Positions 1 to 7,713 of a stretch of 64,000 nt of DNA are shown here, one piece after another (the first letter of the stretch is position 1; each line of letters begins with the position of its first letter). Source of the stretch: a virus; the IMG/VR virus record IMGVR_UViG_3300035034_000127, positions 1 to 64,000 of that record; one strand, 5' to 3'. The notes below the pieces were generated by a model, which saw only the letters and a program-made list of their open reading frames with translations, made no database searches and was not told the origin of the DNA. The position numbers and the translations under genes were made by a program.

Positions 1-2
1 AA

Positions 3-1010
3 ATCTTACACTGCGTCTTTGGTCACCTTACCCGACGTGAGCAGCGTGAGCATCAGTTGTATAACATTGCTGCTGACTACATTGTAAACAACACCTTGGT
101 ACGAGACCGCATCGGCGAGATGCCTAAGATTGTGGACTGCTACCAGGACTTTAAATACGAAGGCTGGACTTCAGAAGAAGTGTACGATGATCTTTTTGAG
201 AAGTATGATGAGGATCAGCTAAAGGCACTAGGCGAGATGTTGGACGAGCACGTTGACTGGGAGAAAGGTGACGGCGAAGGTGACGGGGACGAAGGCGAAG
301 AAGGTGAGGATGGAAATGGCAACAAGGTCAGCAAAAAGCGTCCAAAATACTCAGAAGAAGACCTGCGTCAGATTCGCGACGACATTAAAGAGAACATGCT
401 GAGCGCAGCACAGGCAGCTGGAGCAGGCAATGTGCCAGCTGGTGTAGCTCGCATGATTAAAGATCTTACTGAGCCCAAGATGAACTGGCGCGAGCTGCTT
501 CGTCAGCAGATTCAAAGCACTATTCGAAATGACTTTACGTTTGCCAGGCCAAGTCGAAAAGGCCAAATGACCGGTGCTATATTGCCAGGCATGAACTTCG
601 ACGAAACTATTGATATCTGCGTAGCACTTGACATGTCAGGGTCAATTGGCGAAAGTCAAGCACGAGATTTCCTAAGCGAGATCAAAGGCATCATGGACGA
701 GTACATGGACTACAAGATAAAAGTCTGGTGCTTTGACACTGATGTATATAGCGAAGCAGACTTTAGTGCAGACGGTGGCGAAGACCTTACTAGCTACGAA
801 ATTAAAGGCGGCGGTGGCACTGACTTTATGGCAAATTGGAAGTATATGAAAGAACAGGGTATTGAGCCCAAGAAATTCATTATGTTCACAGACGGGTATG
901 CCTGGAACAGTTGGGGCGACGAAGACTACTGCGACACAGTGTTTGTTATCCATTCTAATAGCAACAAGGAACTACAGGCACCGTTTGGACAAACTGCGCA
1001 CTATGATTAA
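3..1010 (+). CDS. VWA-domain metallopeptidase-like protein (5' truncated by window edge)
   Basis: The reading frame is open to the left edge, so the true start lies outside the window. A TTG at 57 is an internal codon, because the upstream codons (His, Arg-Arg, Glu-His residues leading into NIAADYIVNN) look like the end of the zinc-peptidase-like N-terminal domain of DUF2201-type proteins. An acidic Gly/Glu/Asp linker (about 255-330) follows. The C-terminal VWA-like domain has a MIDAS motif DMSGS at 630-644, GGGTDF near 814 and FTDGYAW near 886. Such proteins often pair with a MoxR-type AAA ATPase, which would have to lie to the left. The substrate is unknown; a role in protein remodelling is an inference from the family. 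The stop overlaps the next gene by 8 bases. Confidence 0.75.
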   Translation: MLHCVFGHLTRREQREHQLYNIAADYIVNNTLVRDRIGEMPKIVDCYQDFKYEGWTSEEVYDDLFEKYDEDQLKALGEMLDEHVDWEKGDGEGDGDEGEEGEDGNGNKVSKKRPKYSEEDLRQIRDDIKENMLSAAQAAGAGNVPAGVARMIKDLTEPKMNWRELLRQQIQSTIRNDFTFARPSRKGQMTGAILPGMNFDETIDICVALDMSGSIGESQARDFLSEIKGIMDEYMDYKIKVWCFDTDVYSEADFSADGGEDLTSYEIKGGGGTDFMANWKYMKEQGIEPKKFIMFTDGYAWNSWGDEDYCDTVFVIHSNSNKELQAPFGQTAHYD

Positions 1011-1284
1011 AAATCTTAATCCAAATCCTTTTGATGTGTTAGGACTACGCAAAGTGGGGTTCGCTGAGCCCCACTTTGAGTACGTTAACGTTCCTATGAT
1101 TTACAACCTAGAAAGAAGTCTTGCTGAATGGATCTCTAAAAACTTAAAACACAAGTTTTATGTAGGACGTACTGTTGTTCTTGATCACGATAACAAAATT
1201 GTGCAAGTTGTAACTGTTGGGTTTGAAGAATCAAAAGATGCAAGTTATTTCATGTTAGCATGTCCTTATCTAAAATATAAATAA
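1003..1284 (+). CDS. Conserved-type small phage protein, unknown function
   Basis: A 93-residue protein starting at the ATG at 1003, which overlaps the upstream stop (ATGATTAA), so translation is probably coupled to the VWA gene. An in-frame extension back to 862 lies inside the upstream gene and is not used. The product is soluble-looking, with no membrane segment, and begins with an Asn-rich stretch (MIKNLNPNPFDVLG). The C-terminal half (VGRTVVLDHDNKIVQVVTVG) reads like a small beta-sheet fold. I recognise no catalytic motif. The late promoter for the following gene lies at its 3' end. Confidence 0.7.
   Translation: MIKNLNPNPFDVLGLRKVGFAEPHFEYVNVPMIYNLERSLAEWISKNLKHKFYVGRTVVLDHDNKIVQVVTVGFEESKDASYFMLACPYLKYK
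1276..1283 (+). promoter_or_regulatory. T4-type late promoter TATAAATA
   Basis: An exact match to the T4 late -10 element, ending 38 bases before the TTG start at 1321. The predicted transcription start is near 1289. A 7-base segment at 1263-1269 could pair with 1306-1312 across the promoter, a weak version of the hairpins seen at 2446 and 3898. Confidence 0.6.
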
Positions 1285-1307
1285 ATAAAGTACGCACATA
1301 ACATTAT

Positions 1308-1313
1308 GAGGAG
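1308..1313 (+). promoter_or_regulatory. Ribosome binding site GAGGAG deciding a TTG start
   Basis: GAGGAG lies 7 bases before TTG at 1321. It overlaps the ATG at 1306, which therefore cannot be the working start. This sets the next gene to begin at 1321. Confidence 0.7.
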
Positions 1314-1320
1314 AACTATT

Positions 1321-1545
1321 TTGAGCGAAGACGAACAGGCAGTATCACAAGAAGTTGAACAGAAAGAAGCTGAAAAAAGTCCTGACTTGACAATACAAGA
1401 TCTATCAGCTATCAAAAGCATTATTGATATATCTTGCCAGCGGGGAGCATTCAAGCCCGGCGAGATGGCCGCAGTTGGGCAAACATACAACAAATTAGAA
1501 GCATTTTTAAAAGCAGTATTAGCACAGCAAGATCAAGGAGCATAA
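1321..1545 (+). CDS. Small acidic phage protein, unknown function
   Basis: A 74-residue protein (start read as Met: SEDEQAVSQEVEQ...). The start is TTG at 1321 because the strong Shine-Dalgarno sequence sits just upstream and overlaps the alternative ATG at 1306. The N-terminus is Glu/Gln-rich and disordered-looking. The rest (TIQDLSAIKSIIDIS, then GAFKPGEMAAVG and YNKLEAFLKAVLAQ) should form a small helical domain. Small proteins with this pattern recur in marine T4-like phages, as far as I recall, with no known role. An exact late promoter lies upstream, so late expression is likely. The next gene starts 1 base after the stop. Confidence 0.7.
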   Translation: MSEDEQAVSQEVEQKEAEKSPDLTIQDLSAIKSIIDISCQRGAFKPGEMAAVGQTYNKLEAFLKAVLAQQDQGA

Positions 1546-1546
1546 T

Positions 1547-2146
1547 ATGCTAAAACACGTAGGTCGTATGGCCAACAATAAAAGAAAAGTAGTAGTTGCT
1601 TATAAGGTAGTACCAGACGATGAGCATAACTGTATCGTAATTACTACTGAGAACTTAATGGCCGAAGAACACGATGCCCTTATTAAGTTAGTAGAAAGTG
1701 CAGCGGGACAACAAGCTGAAGATCTAGCAACAGTAATGTCCCGCACTCCTTTGCCAGATGGACGGAATATGCTAGCATCGTTTCATCACACAGGTAAGAT
1801 GGTTAAAGTACCAACTAACACCGTGCAGATGACACCTACTGCAAATGACCACATCATGTTAGATGAGCTTAACGATCTCATTGCATCGCAGCGCGGAGTT
1901 ACGCTAAGAGAATTAGCAATGTTAAATCCTTCTAAGGCAGATAGAAAAGATAATGTCGTGGCACCAACTAATGACGCAATGTCATTGGATGCCCCTGCTG
2001 TACTAACAGACGAGCAACTAGCTACTCAATATCGATCGCAGGCTAATGCAATGTACAAAGAAGCAAAGCGACTAAGAGAACAAGCTGAAGAGCTAGTGCC
2101 AACAAAGAAAAAAGTAGCCCCAAAGGCAACAAAAGCTCGTGCATGA
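1547..2146 (+). CDS. Conserved-type phage protein, unknown function
   Basis: 199 residues. The start ATG at 1547 is preceded by AAGGAG at good spacing. The N-terminal half is a mixed alpha/beta domain (RKVVVAYKVVPDDEHNCIVI, then DALIKLVESAAGQQAEDL and a TPLPDGRNMLASFHHTG segment). The C-terminal part is helical and charged (YRSQANAMYKEAKRLREQ), ending in a Lys/Ala-rich tail that may be flexible or nucleic-acid contacting. No catalytic motif is seen. It reads as part of a small late operon with the genes on either side and overlaps the next start by 8 bases. Confidence 0.7.
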   Translation: MLKHVGRMANNKRKVVVAYKVVPDDEHNCIVITTENLMAEEHDALIKLVESAAGQQAEDLATVMSRTPLPDGRNMLASFHHTGKMVKVPTNTVQMTPTANDHIMLDELNDLIASQRGVTLRELAMLNPSKADRKDNVVAPTNDAMSLDAPAVLTDEQLATQYRSQANAMYKEAKRLREQAEELVPTKKKVAPKATKARA

Positions 2147-2441
2147 TAAGCTACCTCCAGAAGTAATAGAACACTGGCCTGAAATATTTAAAGATGTTGA
2201 AATAAAAGCAGTTCCTATTGAATATATCAGCAGTGTTATAGTAACGTTTGATGACGGGAAAATATGGGAAATAGAATTAGATAAAGAAAATAGTCCGTTA
2301 GAAGCTCTTGACAAAACGCTTGATTCTTTTTTTGATGAATACGACGAATATATTGAATCAGTTGATTTTAGATTAGATACAGAACAGGTTATAAAAGACA
2401 TTAAAGCCCGCACAAAACAGTTCCTCAAAAAGAGAAAGTAA
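2139..2441 (+). CDS. Small acidic phage protein, unknown function
   Basis: 100 residues, starting at an ATG that overlaps the end of the previous gene (translational coupling). The sequence is strongly acidic in the middle (LDSFFDEYDEYIESVDF) and ends in a basic tail (ARTKQFLKKRK). The segment VIVTFDDGKIWEIEL suggests a short beta-hairpin. I do not recognise the family. It is the last gene before the fibre gene, and read-through from it would enter the hairpin at 2446-2498. Confidence 0.65.
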   Translation: MHDKLPPEVIEHWPEIFKDVEIKAVPIEYISSVIVTFDDGKIWEIELDKENSPLEALDKTLDSFFDEYDEYIESVDFRLDTEQVIKDIKARTKQFLKKRK

Positions 2442-2445
2442 AGTC

Positions 2446-2498
2446 CTCTTAAGATATCTTATACTCTGCATAAATACGTGTATAGCATATCTTAGGAG
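2446..2498 (+). promoter_or_regulatory. Hairpin with late promoter in its loop; sequesters fibre-gene RBS
   Basis: The left arm (2446-2466) and right arm (2478-2498) are complementary at 19 of 21 positions, counting two G-T wobbles, with mismatches at the 13th and 20th pairs from the outside. The 11-base loop (2467-2477) holds a late promoter, CATAAATA, at 2469-2476. The right arm ends in AGGAG (2494-2498), the ribosome binding site for the ATG at 2507. RNA read through from upstream would hide the site. RNA started from the late promoter (predicted near 2482) lacks the left arm and exposes it. The same design is known for T4 genes e and soc. Confidence 0.75.
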
Positions 2499-2506
2499 TT
2501 TTTATA

Positions 2507-3886
2507 ATGGCCCTACGTTTACGACGCGGCACCGAAGCACAACGATTATCAATAACGCCAGAAGAAGGCGAATTGATATACACCACAGATGAAAAAGCTT
2601 TATGGATAGGTGATAGTGACTCTACTCAAGGCGGTACACTAGTTACTGGCACTGGTGGTTCATCTCGACTAGACCAACTTTTTGACGTTGATAGTGCGTC
2701 ATTTGTAAACGGTGGTGTACTAAGTTATAGCAATGGCTTCTGGAGTAGTACGCTGCTTCCACTTGCACAATTAGCTGATGTTGAGCTAACTAGCCTTGCT
2801 GACAATCAAATTTTAATGTGGAACGAATCTGCAGAACAGTGGAGTGGCTCGTTTGTGACTCTATCTCAGCTGGCCGACGTCAACCTAGGCGCAGTTGCCG
2901 AAGGTGATATACTAGTATACGATGCAGGTACACTTAAATGGATATCTTCTAACGGGGACAGTTTAATAGGGTTGAATCAATTATCTAATGTAGATCTTGG
3001 CTCAGTTACCGACGGCGATTTATTAGGATATGATTCAGATACAAACCGATGGACTGCAACCACATTCAATGCTGCTGGACTAGTACCAGGCAATAGCTAT
3101 AACATAGGTCTGACAGCAGATGATGACTCACCGCTTGTTGACTCTGCAACTAAGACACACTACGGCAGCTTCTACGGAGGACTGTACTCCGATGATGGAC
3201 TAGTGCTAATAAACAGTAATACTGGAATTGCATCTACTTCTGCTGGTGATACTCTGATAGACTTTACTACCGGTGAATTCACAGGTACACTAACAGGAGA
3301 TGTTGACGGTGATGTAACAGGCAATGTATTTGGTAGTGACTCTTCTCTATTAGTAGACGGTGTCAACAGTGAGCTAACAGGTCTAGTAACAGGCGATGTT
3401 TCGACATCTTTCCTAGAAGTTAGCAAAGACAATACTATTGCAGATCAGGCTGCAATAGTATCATTTAACGGAATATCAGGAACGTACATTCCGTTTGTTG
3501 AAGTTAATAGTACAGCAGGTACTATCGTAGCTCCAGTTGATCAGATTGCAGGAGCCGGCGTTGGTGGCTATCGAATTAATACTACTATCTCAGGCACAAA
3601 TAAAACAATAACCGCTTTAATTAGTACACTAGCGTCTGATGCAGATACTAGCACTGTTAATCCTAAAGCAATCACTCAACTAGCAGTTGGAGGTAATAAC
3701 AGCCTTTCTTTCTTTAACTTTAACGGAAACGGAATATTCAGTGTACCTACTGCAATTAAGACCGGAGTATTTGTTGATGCTACAGACAGAGATGCCGCAG
3801 TTATCACTCCAGAAGCAGGAACTATTGTATTAACCGGAACAACATTCCAGGGATATAACGGTACTAATTGGGTCGACTTAAACTAA
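2507..3886 (+). CDS. Tail fibre / receptor-binding type structural protein with Mtd-like N-terminus
   Basis: 459 residues. The N-terminus (LRLRRGTEAQRLSITPEEG, then GELIYTTDEKALWIGD) matches the short domain found at the start of phage fibre proteins of the Mtd type. Residues about 55-190 contain four imperfect repeats of about 40 residues with the pattern LxQLxDVxL...GDxLxYD...W. Next come Gly/Asp-rich repeats (GDVDGDVTGNVFG, GLVTGDV) typical of fibre shafts. The C-terminus (RDAAVITPEAGTIV...GYNGTNWVDLN) resembles fibre tips. It is a virion surface protein by inference. It has its own late promoter inside an RBS-sequestering hairpin, so it should be made only late. It is separated from the main fibre block at 23952-32024. 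Confidence 0.8.
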   Translation: MALRLRRGTEAQRLSITPEEGELIYTTDEKALWIGDSDSTQGGTLVTGTGGSSRLDQLFDVDSASFVNGGVLSYSNGFWSSTLLPLAQLADVELTSLADNQILMWNESAEQWSGSFVTLSQLADVNLGAVAEGDILVYDAGTLKWISSNGDSLIGLNQLSNVDLGSVTDGDLLGYDSDTNRWTATTFNAAGLVPGNSYNIGLTADDDSPLVDSATKTHYGSFYGGLYSDDGLVLINSNTGIASTSAGDTLIDFTTGEFTGTLTGDVDGDVTGNVFGSDSSLLVDGVNSELTGLVTGDVSTSFLEVSKDNTIADQAAIVSFNGISGTYIPFVEVNSTAGTIVAPVDQIAGAGVGGYRINTTISGTNKTITALISTLASDADTSTVNPKAITQLAVGGNNSLSFFNFNGNGIFSVPTAIKTGVFVDATDRDAAVITPEAGTIVLTGTTFQGYNGTNWVDLN

Positions 3887-3897
3887 TACCAAAGTTT

Positions 3898-3954
3898 CAT
3901 TAATGCTACTCCTTACTAATATAAATAAGATTATTAAAGGATATAGCATTAATG
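3898..3954 (+). promoter_or_regulatory. Second hairpin with late promoter in its loop; sequesters RBS and start codon
   Basis: Arms 3898-3908 (CATTAATGCTA) and 3944-3954 (TAGCATTAATG) are perfectly complementary over 11 bases. The right arm includes the ATG at 3952. Further in, TCCTT (3910-3914) pairs with AAGGA (3937-3941), the Shine-Dalgarno sequence, and a short AT-rich inner stem follows. The loop region holds an exact TATAAATA late promoter at 3920-3927, predicted start near 3933. Only late transcripts would lack the left arm. This is the same arrangement as at 2446-2498 but a different sequence, which argues against coincidence. Confidence 0.72.
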
Positions 3955-4758
3955 ATAAAAGGTATAAACAACACTCCGTATTTTAATCTTGAATCTCACG
4001 TTGATATGTCAACGTTTGAAAATCTTCAACCAGAGATAATCAGAGGGATCTCTGAAGCAAGGCACTGTGCCAAAGAAGGTACATGGATGAGGCCGGGCTT
4101 TGACCAGAGCCAAGGAAGTTATAAGTGGCACTGGAAACCTATATTCCAGGCTCTAGACGAATATCTTGCACTACCAGACAACAACCCTATTAAGCAAGGA
4201 GGGTGGGATCTGTACTGCAATATCAAAGACCACGAAACACGTAATAAGTTTACTCGATACCTCAAATTAGCACTAGGTGCATACGATCCTTATACTTACT
4301 ATTTCTTATGGGAAGAGGGTTCGTGGGACGACAGAACTGCACTTCGTCAGCTTACTCCAGAAGCACAATACTTTCCTAACGTAGTTAATTGGGTAGAAAG
4401 TATGATCACTAATAATATATTTGAACATGTGGGCAGAGTAATTTTCTTTGTATGTGAGCACGGAGGTTATCCTTTTGAACATCGTGACCTCGATGGCAAT
4501 AAAGGAATGGATCAAACATATAGCCCTCATCGTAACGAGTTTATTCACATACGTCCTAACACTAAGAAAGCGTTTTACCTTTGGGATCCTGAGAAGAAAA
4601 ATAAGGTATACATAAACGCACAAGCCGCATGGTGGAATGACCAAGACTGGCACGGCGGCGAAATGATTATGGAACAGAGTTATGGTCTAAGAATTGACGG
4701 AAAGTTCACCCAAGAGTTTAGAACAAAGCTGGGTTTATCGCACTTGGAGAATTACTAA
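3952..4758 (+). CDS. Putative 2-oxoglutarate/Fe(II)-type oxygenase (HxD...H)
   Basis: 268 residues. The start ATG lies in the right arm of the upstream hairpin. The C-terminal half carries a likely double-stranded beta-helix iron site: H177-x-D179 (in FEHRD), a distal H234 (NDQDWHGG) and R247 (YGLRIDG) as candidate 2-oxoglutarate-binding arginine. The arrangement resembles aspartyl/asparaginyl hydroxylase-like and phage oxygenase families. The first 150 residues are an aromatic-rich extension I cannot assign. It begins a run of three oxygenase-like genes on this strand, the next starting directly after its stop. The substrate is unknown. The iron site is seen; the fold is inferred. Confidence 0.6.
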   Translation: MIKGINNTPYFNLESHVDMSTFENLQPEIIRGISEARHCAKEGTWMRPGFDQSQGSYKWHWKPIFQALDEYLALPDNNPIKQGGWDLYCNIKDHETRNKFTRYLKLALGAYDPYTYYFLWEEGSWDDRTALRQLTPEAQYFPNVVNWVESMITNNIFEHVGRVIFFVCEHGGYPFEHRDLDGNKGMDQTYSPHRNEFIHIRPNTKKAFYLWDPEKKNKVYINAQAAWWNDQDWHGGEMIMEQSYGLRIDGKFTQEFRTKLGLSHLENY

Positions 4759-5304
4759 TTGAAGTATGTAGGAAACTTTATAGACAAAGTGCCAGACGGC
4801 CTAATAGAAACACTGCTTACTGAAGACGGTGAAATTACTCCCGTTTACCAGCCAGACAAGTGGCAGGGTAGTCCTGAAATTGAAGCTGCTCTCAAACAAG
4901 TCGAAGATGCAGGATATCCTGCGCTAGACTACTACTTTCATCAGTACACTGATAATACAAAATGCATGCAGTCGTTCGTCGACGATCTCAAGTGGTTAAA
5001 ACTTGACGGCGTTGTGCCTAGAAGGTTTGATCGTCACCATTGGTGGATTGTTAAATATAATCCTGGAGATATGCAGCCTATGCATGTTGATCCGCATGTT
5101 CGCGACGCAAAAGAGTGTTTGCGTTATACTATGATGCTAACTGACTTTGCTGAAGGGCACATACTAACGCACGACGATTTTATGCTAACTGATTACAAAG
5201 CAGGCGATTTATTTTTATGGGAGGACTACTATTGTTATCATGGCGCAGTTAACATTGGATACACCCCCCGCATATCTTTACAAGTGAGCTTCTATAACAA
5301 ATGA
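4759..5304 (+). CDS. Putative 2-oxoglutarate/Fe(II)-dependent oxygenase
   Basis: 181 residues, starting at TTG immediately after the previous stop, with GGAG 10 bases upstream. All four expected residues are present: H109-x-D111 (MHVDPH), H161 (YHGAVNIGYTPR) and R171 exactly 10 residues later. This is the classic spacing for iron ligands and the 2-oxoglutarate salt bridge. It is paralogous to the next gene (both begin MKY.GN and share a DFMLTDYKAGD / KLLTDFIAGD segment). The length fits a minimal oxygenase domain. Hydroxylation of a phage or host protein, glycan or nucleotide is possible; no substrate can be read. It overlaps the next gene by 4 bases. Confidence 0.72.
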   Translation: MKYVGNFIDKVPDGLIETLLTEDGEITPVYQPDKWQGSPEIEAALKQVEDAGYPALDYYFHQYTDNTKCMQSFVDDLKWLKLDGVVPRRFDRHHWWIVKYNPGDMQPMHVDPHVRDAKECLRYTMMLTDFAEGHILTHDDFMLTDYKAGDLFLWEDYYCYHGAVNIGYTPRISLQVSFYNK

Positions 5305-5882
5305 AATATATCGGAAACTGCAAGGAATGGATTCAACCCTGGTGGATCGAAAGAATATTAAGCACCGACGGAGATATCTCGCCGCTGCACCAACCACAAA
5401 ATCAAAACGGCGAGCTGCCTGAACAGCAGGAACTTTATAAAAACTTCTGTAGCGCTGGGTTCGACAAACGAAAGTTTTACGTAAATATGTATACTCAGAA
5501 TAAGACTAAAGATATTTTAGACTTTAAAGTTGAGGCGCCGGAACTTATTGACATGACTGGAAAAGTTTGGAAGTGGTGGTTTATTAAAACTATGCCTGGT
5601 CAATTGTCTCATTGGCATTTTGATCCTCACACAGTGTATTATAAAGATTCAGAGAGGTACTGGATTGCGTTACACGACTACGAACCTGGACAGATATTTA
5701 CGTGGAAAGGTGGGAAACTATTAACTGATTTTATTGCAGGCGATATTTTTAAATTTGACAAGCCGCACATGATGCATGGTACGGCTAATATAAGTATGAA
5801 TCCCAGATACAGTTTTCAGTGCACTGTGCACAAGCCCGAGAAGGTCAGTCTATATAACAAGAAGTATTATACTATAGATTAA
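5301..5882 (+). CDS. Putative 2-oxoglutarate/Fe(II)-dependent oxygenase (paralogue)
   Basis: 193 residues, starting at an ATG that overlaps the upstream stop (ATGA). The iron/2-oxoglutarate signature is intact: H106-x-D108 (HWHFDPH), H159 (MMHGTANISMNPR) and R169, again 10 residues on. It is a tandem duplicate of the preceding gene, with the same N-terminal pattern, but its C-terminus is extended and Lys/Tyr-rich. Its stop codon overlaps the stop of the convergent gene on the other strand (shared TTAA at 5879-5882). Function beyond the family is unknown. Confidence 0.72.
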   Translation: MKYIGNCKEWIQPWWIERILSTDGDISPLHQPQNQNGELPEQQELYKNFCSAGFDKRKFYVNMYTQNKTKDILDFKVEAPELIDMTGKVWKWWFIKTMPGQLSHWHFDPHTVYYKDSERYWIALHDYEPGQIFTWKGGKLLTDFIAGDIFKFDKPHMMHGTANISMNPRYSFQCTVHKPEKVSLYNKKYYTID

Positions 5883-6409
5883 GAATAAGCTAAAAAATTA
5901 TACTGATACTTAGGAACCAACCCTACATTAGCTCCTGCATGCCAAGCACGGTAATCGTTCCATTCATAGATATTACCGTTTGCTTGGTTGTAGAAACATT
6001 CGTTCTCAACTATGCTAATATGCCCAACTGCTGGTTCGCCTATAAAACAAACAAATCGTCGTAGTTTTCCAAGTTTAAGATATTCTTCTTCGTTGTAGTC
6101 AATGTCGTAATGCCACGGAGCAGTGTAACCTGGATCAACGCGACTAATCCACGATCTAATGTGAGTAACGCCTATAATATTCTCAAACTGTTTTTCGACA
6201 TTGTAGCCATAGTCAGTTGCGTAATAGTTAGTCCACTTTATAGAATCTTGATTATACCCTGCTGCATCCCACATATTAAATAATCTTTCGTATTTTAATC
6301 CAGTAAGAACTGTTCGGTCAAGTATAATTTCTTTACCTGGTAGTTCCGAAATTTTGTTTATTATTGAGCCCCAGCCAGGATCATAATTTGTTACGTATCT
6401 ACAAGTCAT
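5879..6409 (-). CDS. Putative 2-oxoglutarate/Fe(II) oxygenase with Arg-to-Lys change
   Basis: 176 residues. The motif H100-x-D102 (PWHYDID) and H157 (AWHAGANVGLVPK) match the two preceding genes. The residue 10 positions after the distal His is K167, not Arg, so the 2-oxoglutarate salt bridge would be made by Lys or the co-substrate site has changed. It is encoded convergently to its relatives, suggesting inversion or separate acquisition. A GGA-type ribosome binding site lies ahead of the start. A CGTAAATA element at 6439-6446 on this strand is a weak late-promoter candidate. Function is unknown. Confidence 0.65.
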   Translation of the reverse strand: MTCRYVTNYDPGWGSIINKISELPGKEIILDRTVLTGLKYERLFNMWDAAGYNQDSIKWTNYYATDYGYNVEKQFENIIGVTHIRSWISRVDPGYTAPWHYDIDYNEEEYLKLGKLRRFVCFIGEPAVGHISIVENECFYNQANGNIYEWNDYRAWHAGANVGLVPKYQYNFLAYS

Positions 6410-6472
6410 AAATTTCCATATCGTCTAGTGTCTATTAGTATTTACGATAATTAATAGTAATAGAGGAATATC

Positions 6473-7168
6473 ATGGAATACTACTATAATCAAAAGTTAA
6501 ACGAGCCGCCGTGGCGTAACAACCTCGTATATACTAGTCTTATTAATAAAGATCATACTATTTTTTGTCAATGGTTTCATAACGATTCAGACTATCATAA
6601 GGGCCAAAACGAAGTCATAGACCAATGCTTAATGGATGAAAAATGGAACAGAGAAGTAAAGTATCTTTCGATTATGCAGCAAGAGTACCCACATCTAGTT
6701 CCTGAAGTAATTAGCATAGATCACAAAGAAAGAAAGGTCCTTCTTAAAATTGACGGTCCAGATTTATGGCAACGTAGTTTAGCTCAAGACGAATGCTCAT
6801 TTGATAAGATACTGCCTAATTGGGAATCCCAAATGCTAGAGATTGTACAGGCACACAAGGACCTAGGATTTTACAAGTTTTCGATGCATCCAAACAGTTA
6901 TTTTATCGTAGACGGGCAACTGAAAAGCATTAACTATTTTTTTGTGTACGCAGCGTCTGAGAAGGTTGTACGCATCAAAGACTTCATTAGCCACATTAGC
7001 CACAACCGTAGAACAGATTTAATAGCATATTCAGAAAAACTAGGCATAGACTGGCAGGAAGAAACACCGTTAACTAAAATACAGCAGCTAGCGTTTGACA
7101 GTTTTCGTAGTAACTACCCTAATGAATTTATTGATGCTGCCCAGGAGATATACCAGTGTACGAAGTAG
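6473..7168 (+). CDS. Kinase-fold-like protein, probable pseudokinase
   Basis: 231 residues; ATG preceded by AGAGGAA. The layout resembles small aminoglycoside/lipopolysaccharide kinase-type domains: an N-lobe with REVKYLSIMQQ (candidate helix with Glu61), a hinge-like KVLLKIDGPDLWQ, a helix ending LGFYKF, then a catalytic-loop-like segment SMHPNSYFIVDGQLKSINYFF. The Asp expected before HP is Ser137, the Asn position is Ser142, and the DFG-type Asp is Asn154. If the alignment holds, it cannot transfer phosphate in the usual way. It is paralogous to the minus-strand gene at 7700-8407, which has the same loop. It overlaps the next gene by 13 bases. Confidence 0.5.
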   Translation: MEYYYNQKLNEPPWRNNLVYTSLINKDHTIFCQWFHNDSDYHKGQNEVIDQCLMDEKWNREVKYLSIMQQEYPHLVPEVISIDHKERKVLLKIDGPDLWQRSLAQDECSFDKILPNWESQMLEIVQAHKDLGFYKFSMHPNSYFIVDGQLKSINYFFVYAASEKVVRIKDFISHISHNRRTDLIAYSEKLGIDWQEETPLTKIQQLAFDSFRSNYPNEFIDAAQEIYQCTK

Positions 7169-7713
7169 TTCAGTGGTCCTCCAAACTTGATCTAGCTGAA
7201 TTTTATAAAGAAGCTGATACTAGGGGATTTGTAAACAACGCTAGTCAAAAAGTTATGATCGATTGTTTTGCTAACGAACGTAAGTGGAATGCGTGGATTT
7301 TGTATAAAGACAGTAAAGCAATTGGTTCTGTTGCTGCCCATAGTTTTGACGACGTTATGGGACAAGACAGTTATCGTATATTAACAAGAGTATGCACATT
7401 TGGCGAAGCAAGGAAAGCAAAAGGTCTAACAACCGCAAAGAGATTATGCGGTGAGCATCAAAATCTCACAGACCAGTTTCTTCTGCCTAAGTGCATAGAA
7501 TGGGCTGGTCGAGAAAACTTATACGCAACATCAAATGCCAACACCGCAGCGAGTCAGCGTCTAGTACATTCTATTTATTTTCCTACTTTAGAAAAAATCG
7601 GAGTAGTAACTAGGATAAAAAACGTTCACTATCGCCATACTGACCAAACAGTATGGCAAATTAATGTAGACGAGTTTGAGGAGAACCTAGCTAAGTATCC
7701 TAGGTGGGTTTAA
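7156..7713 (+). CDS. GNAT-like protein, tentative
   Basis: 185 residues, starting at GTG 7156 with AGGAG 8 bases upstream, inside the end of the previous gene. The order of elements fits a GNAT acyltransferase: an N-terminal strand-helix (LDLAEFYKEADTRGF), central strands (WNAWILYKDSKAIGSVAAH, then YRILTRVCTF), a helix and a C-terminal strand region (ENLYATSNANTAASQRLVHS) resembling the part where GNATs have Asn and a following helix. The acetyl-CoA loop (Q/RxxGxG/A) is not clear. It sits between two paralogous kinase-like genes. Its 3' end overlaps the convergent gene by 14 bases. Confidence 0.45.
   Translation: MYEVVQWSSKLDLAEFYKEADTRGFVNNASQKVMIDCFANERKWNAWILYKDSKAIGSVAAHSFDDVMGQDSYRILTRVCTFGEARKAKGLTTAKRLCGEHQNLTDQFLLPKCIEWAGRENLYATSNANTAASQRLVHSIYFPTLEKIGVVTRIKNVHYRHTDQTVWQINVDEFEENLAKYPRWV

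Noticed and set aside
862-1002. Upstream extension of the 93-residue gene in the same frame
   Set aside because: It lies wholly within the VWA gene and the ATG at 1003, overlapping the upstream stop, is a natural coupled start.
6410-6472. Another promoter-in-hairpin arrangement before the gene at 6473
   Set aside because: Only an 8-bp AT-rich stem, no plus-strand late promoter in the loop, and the AGAGGA site is not in the stem.
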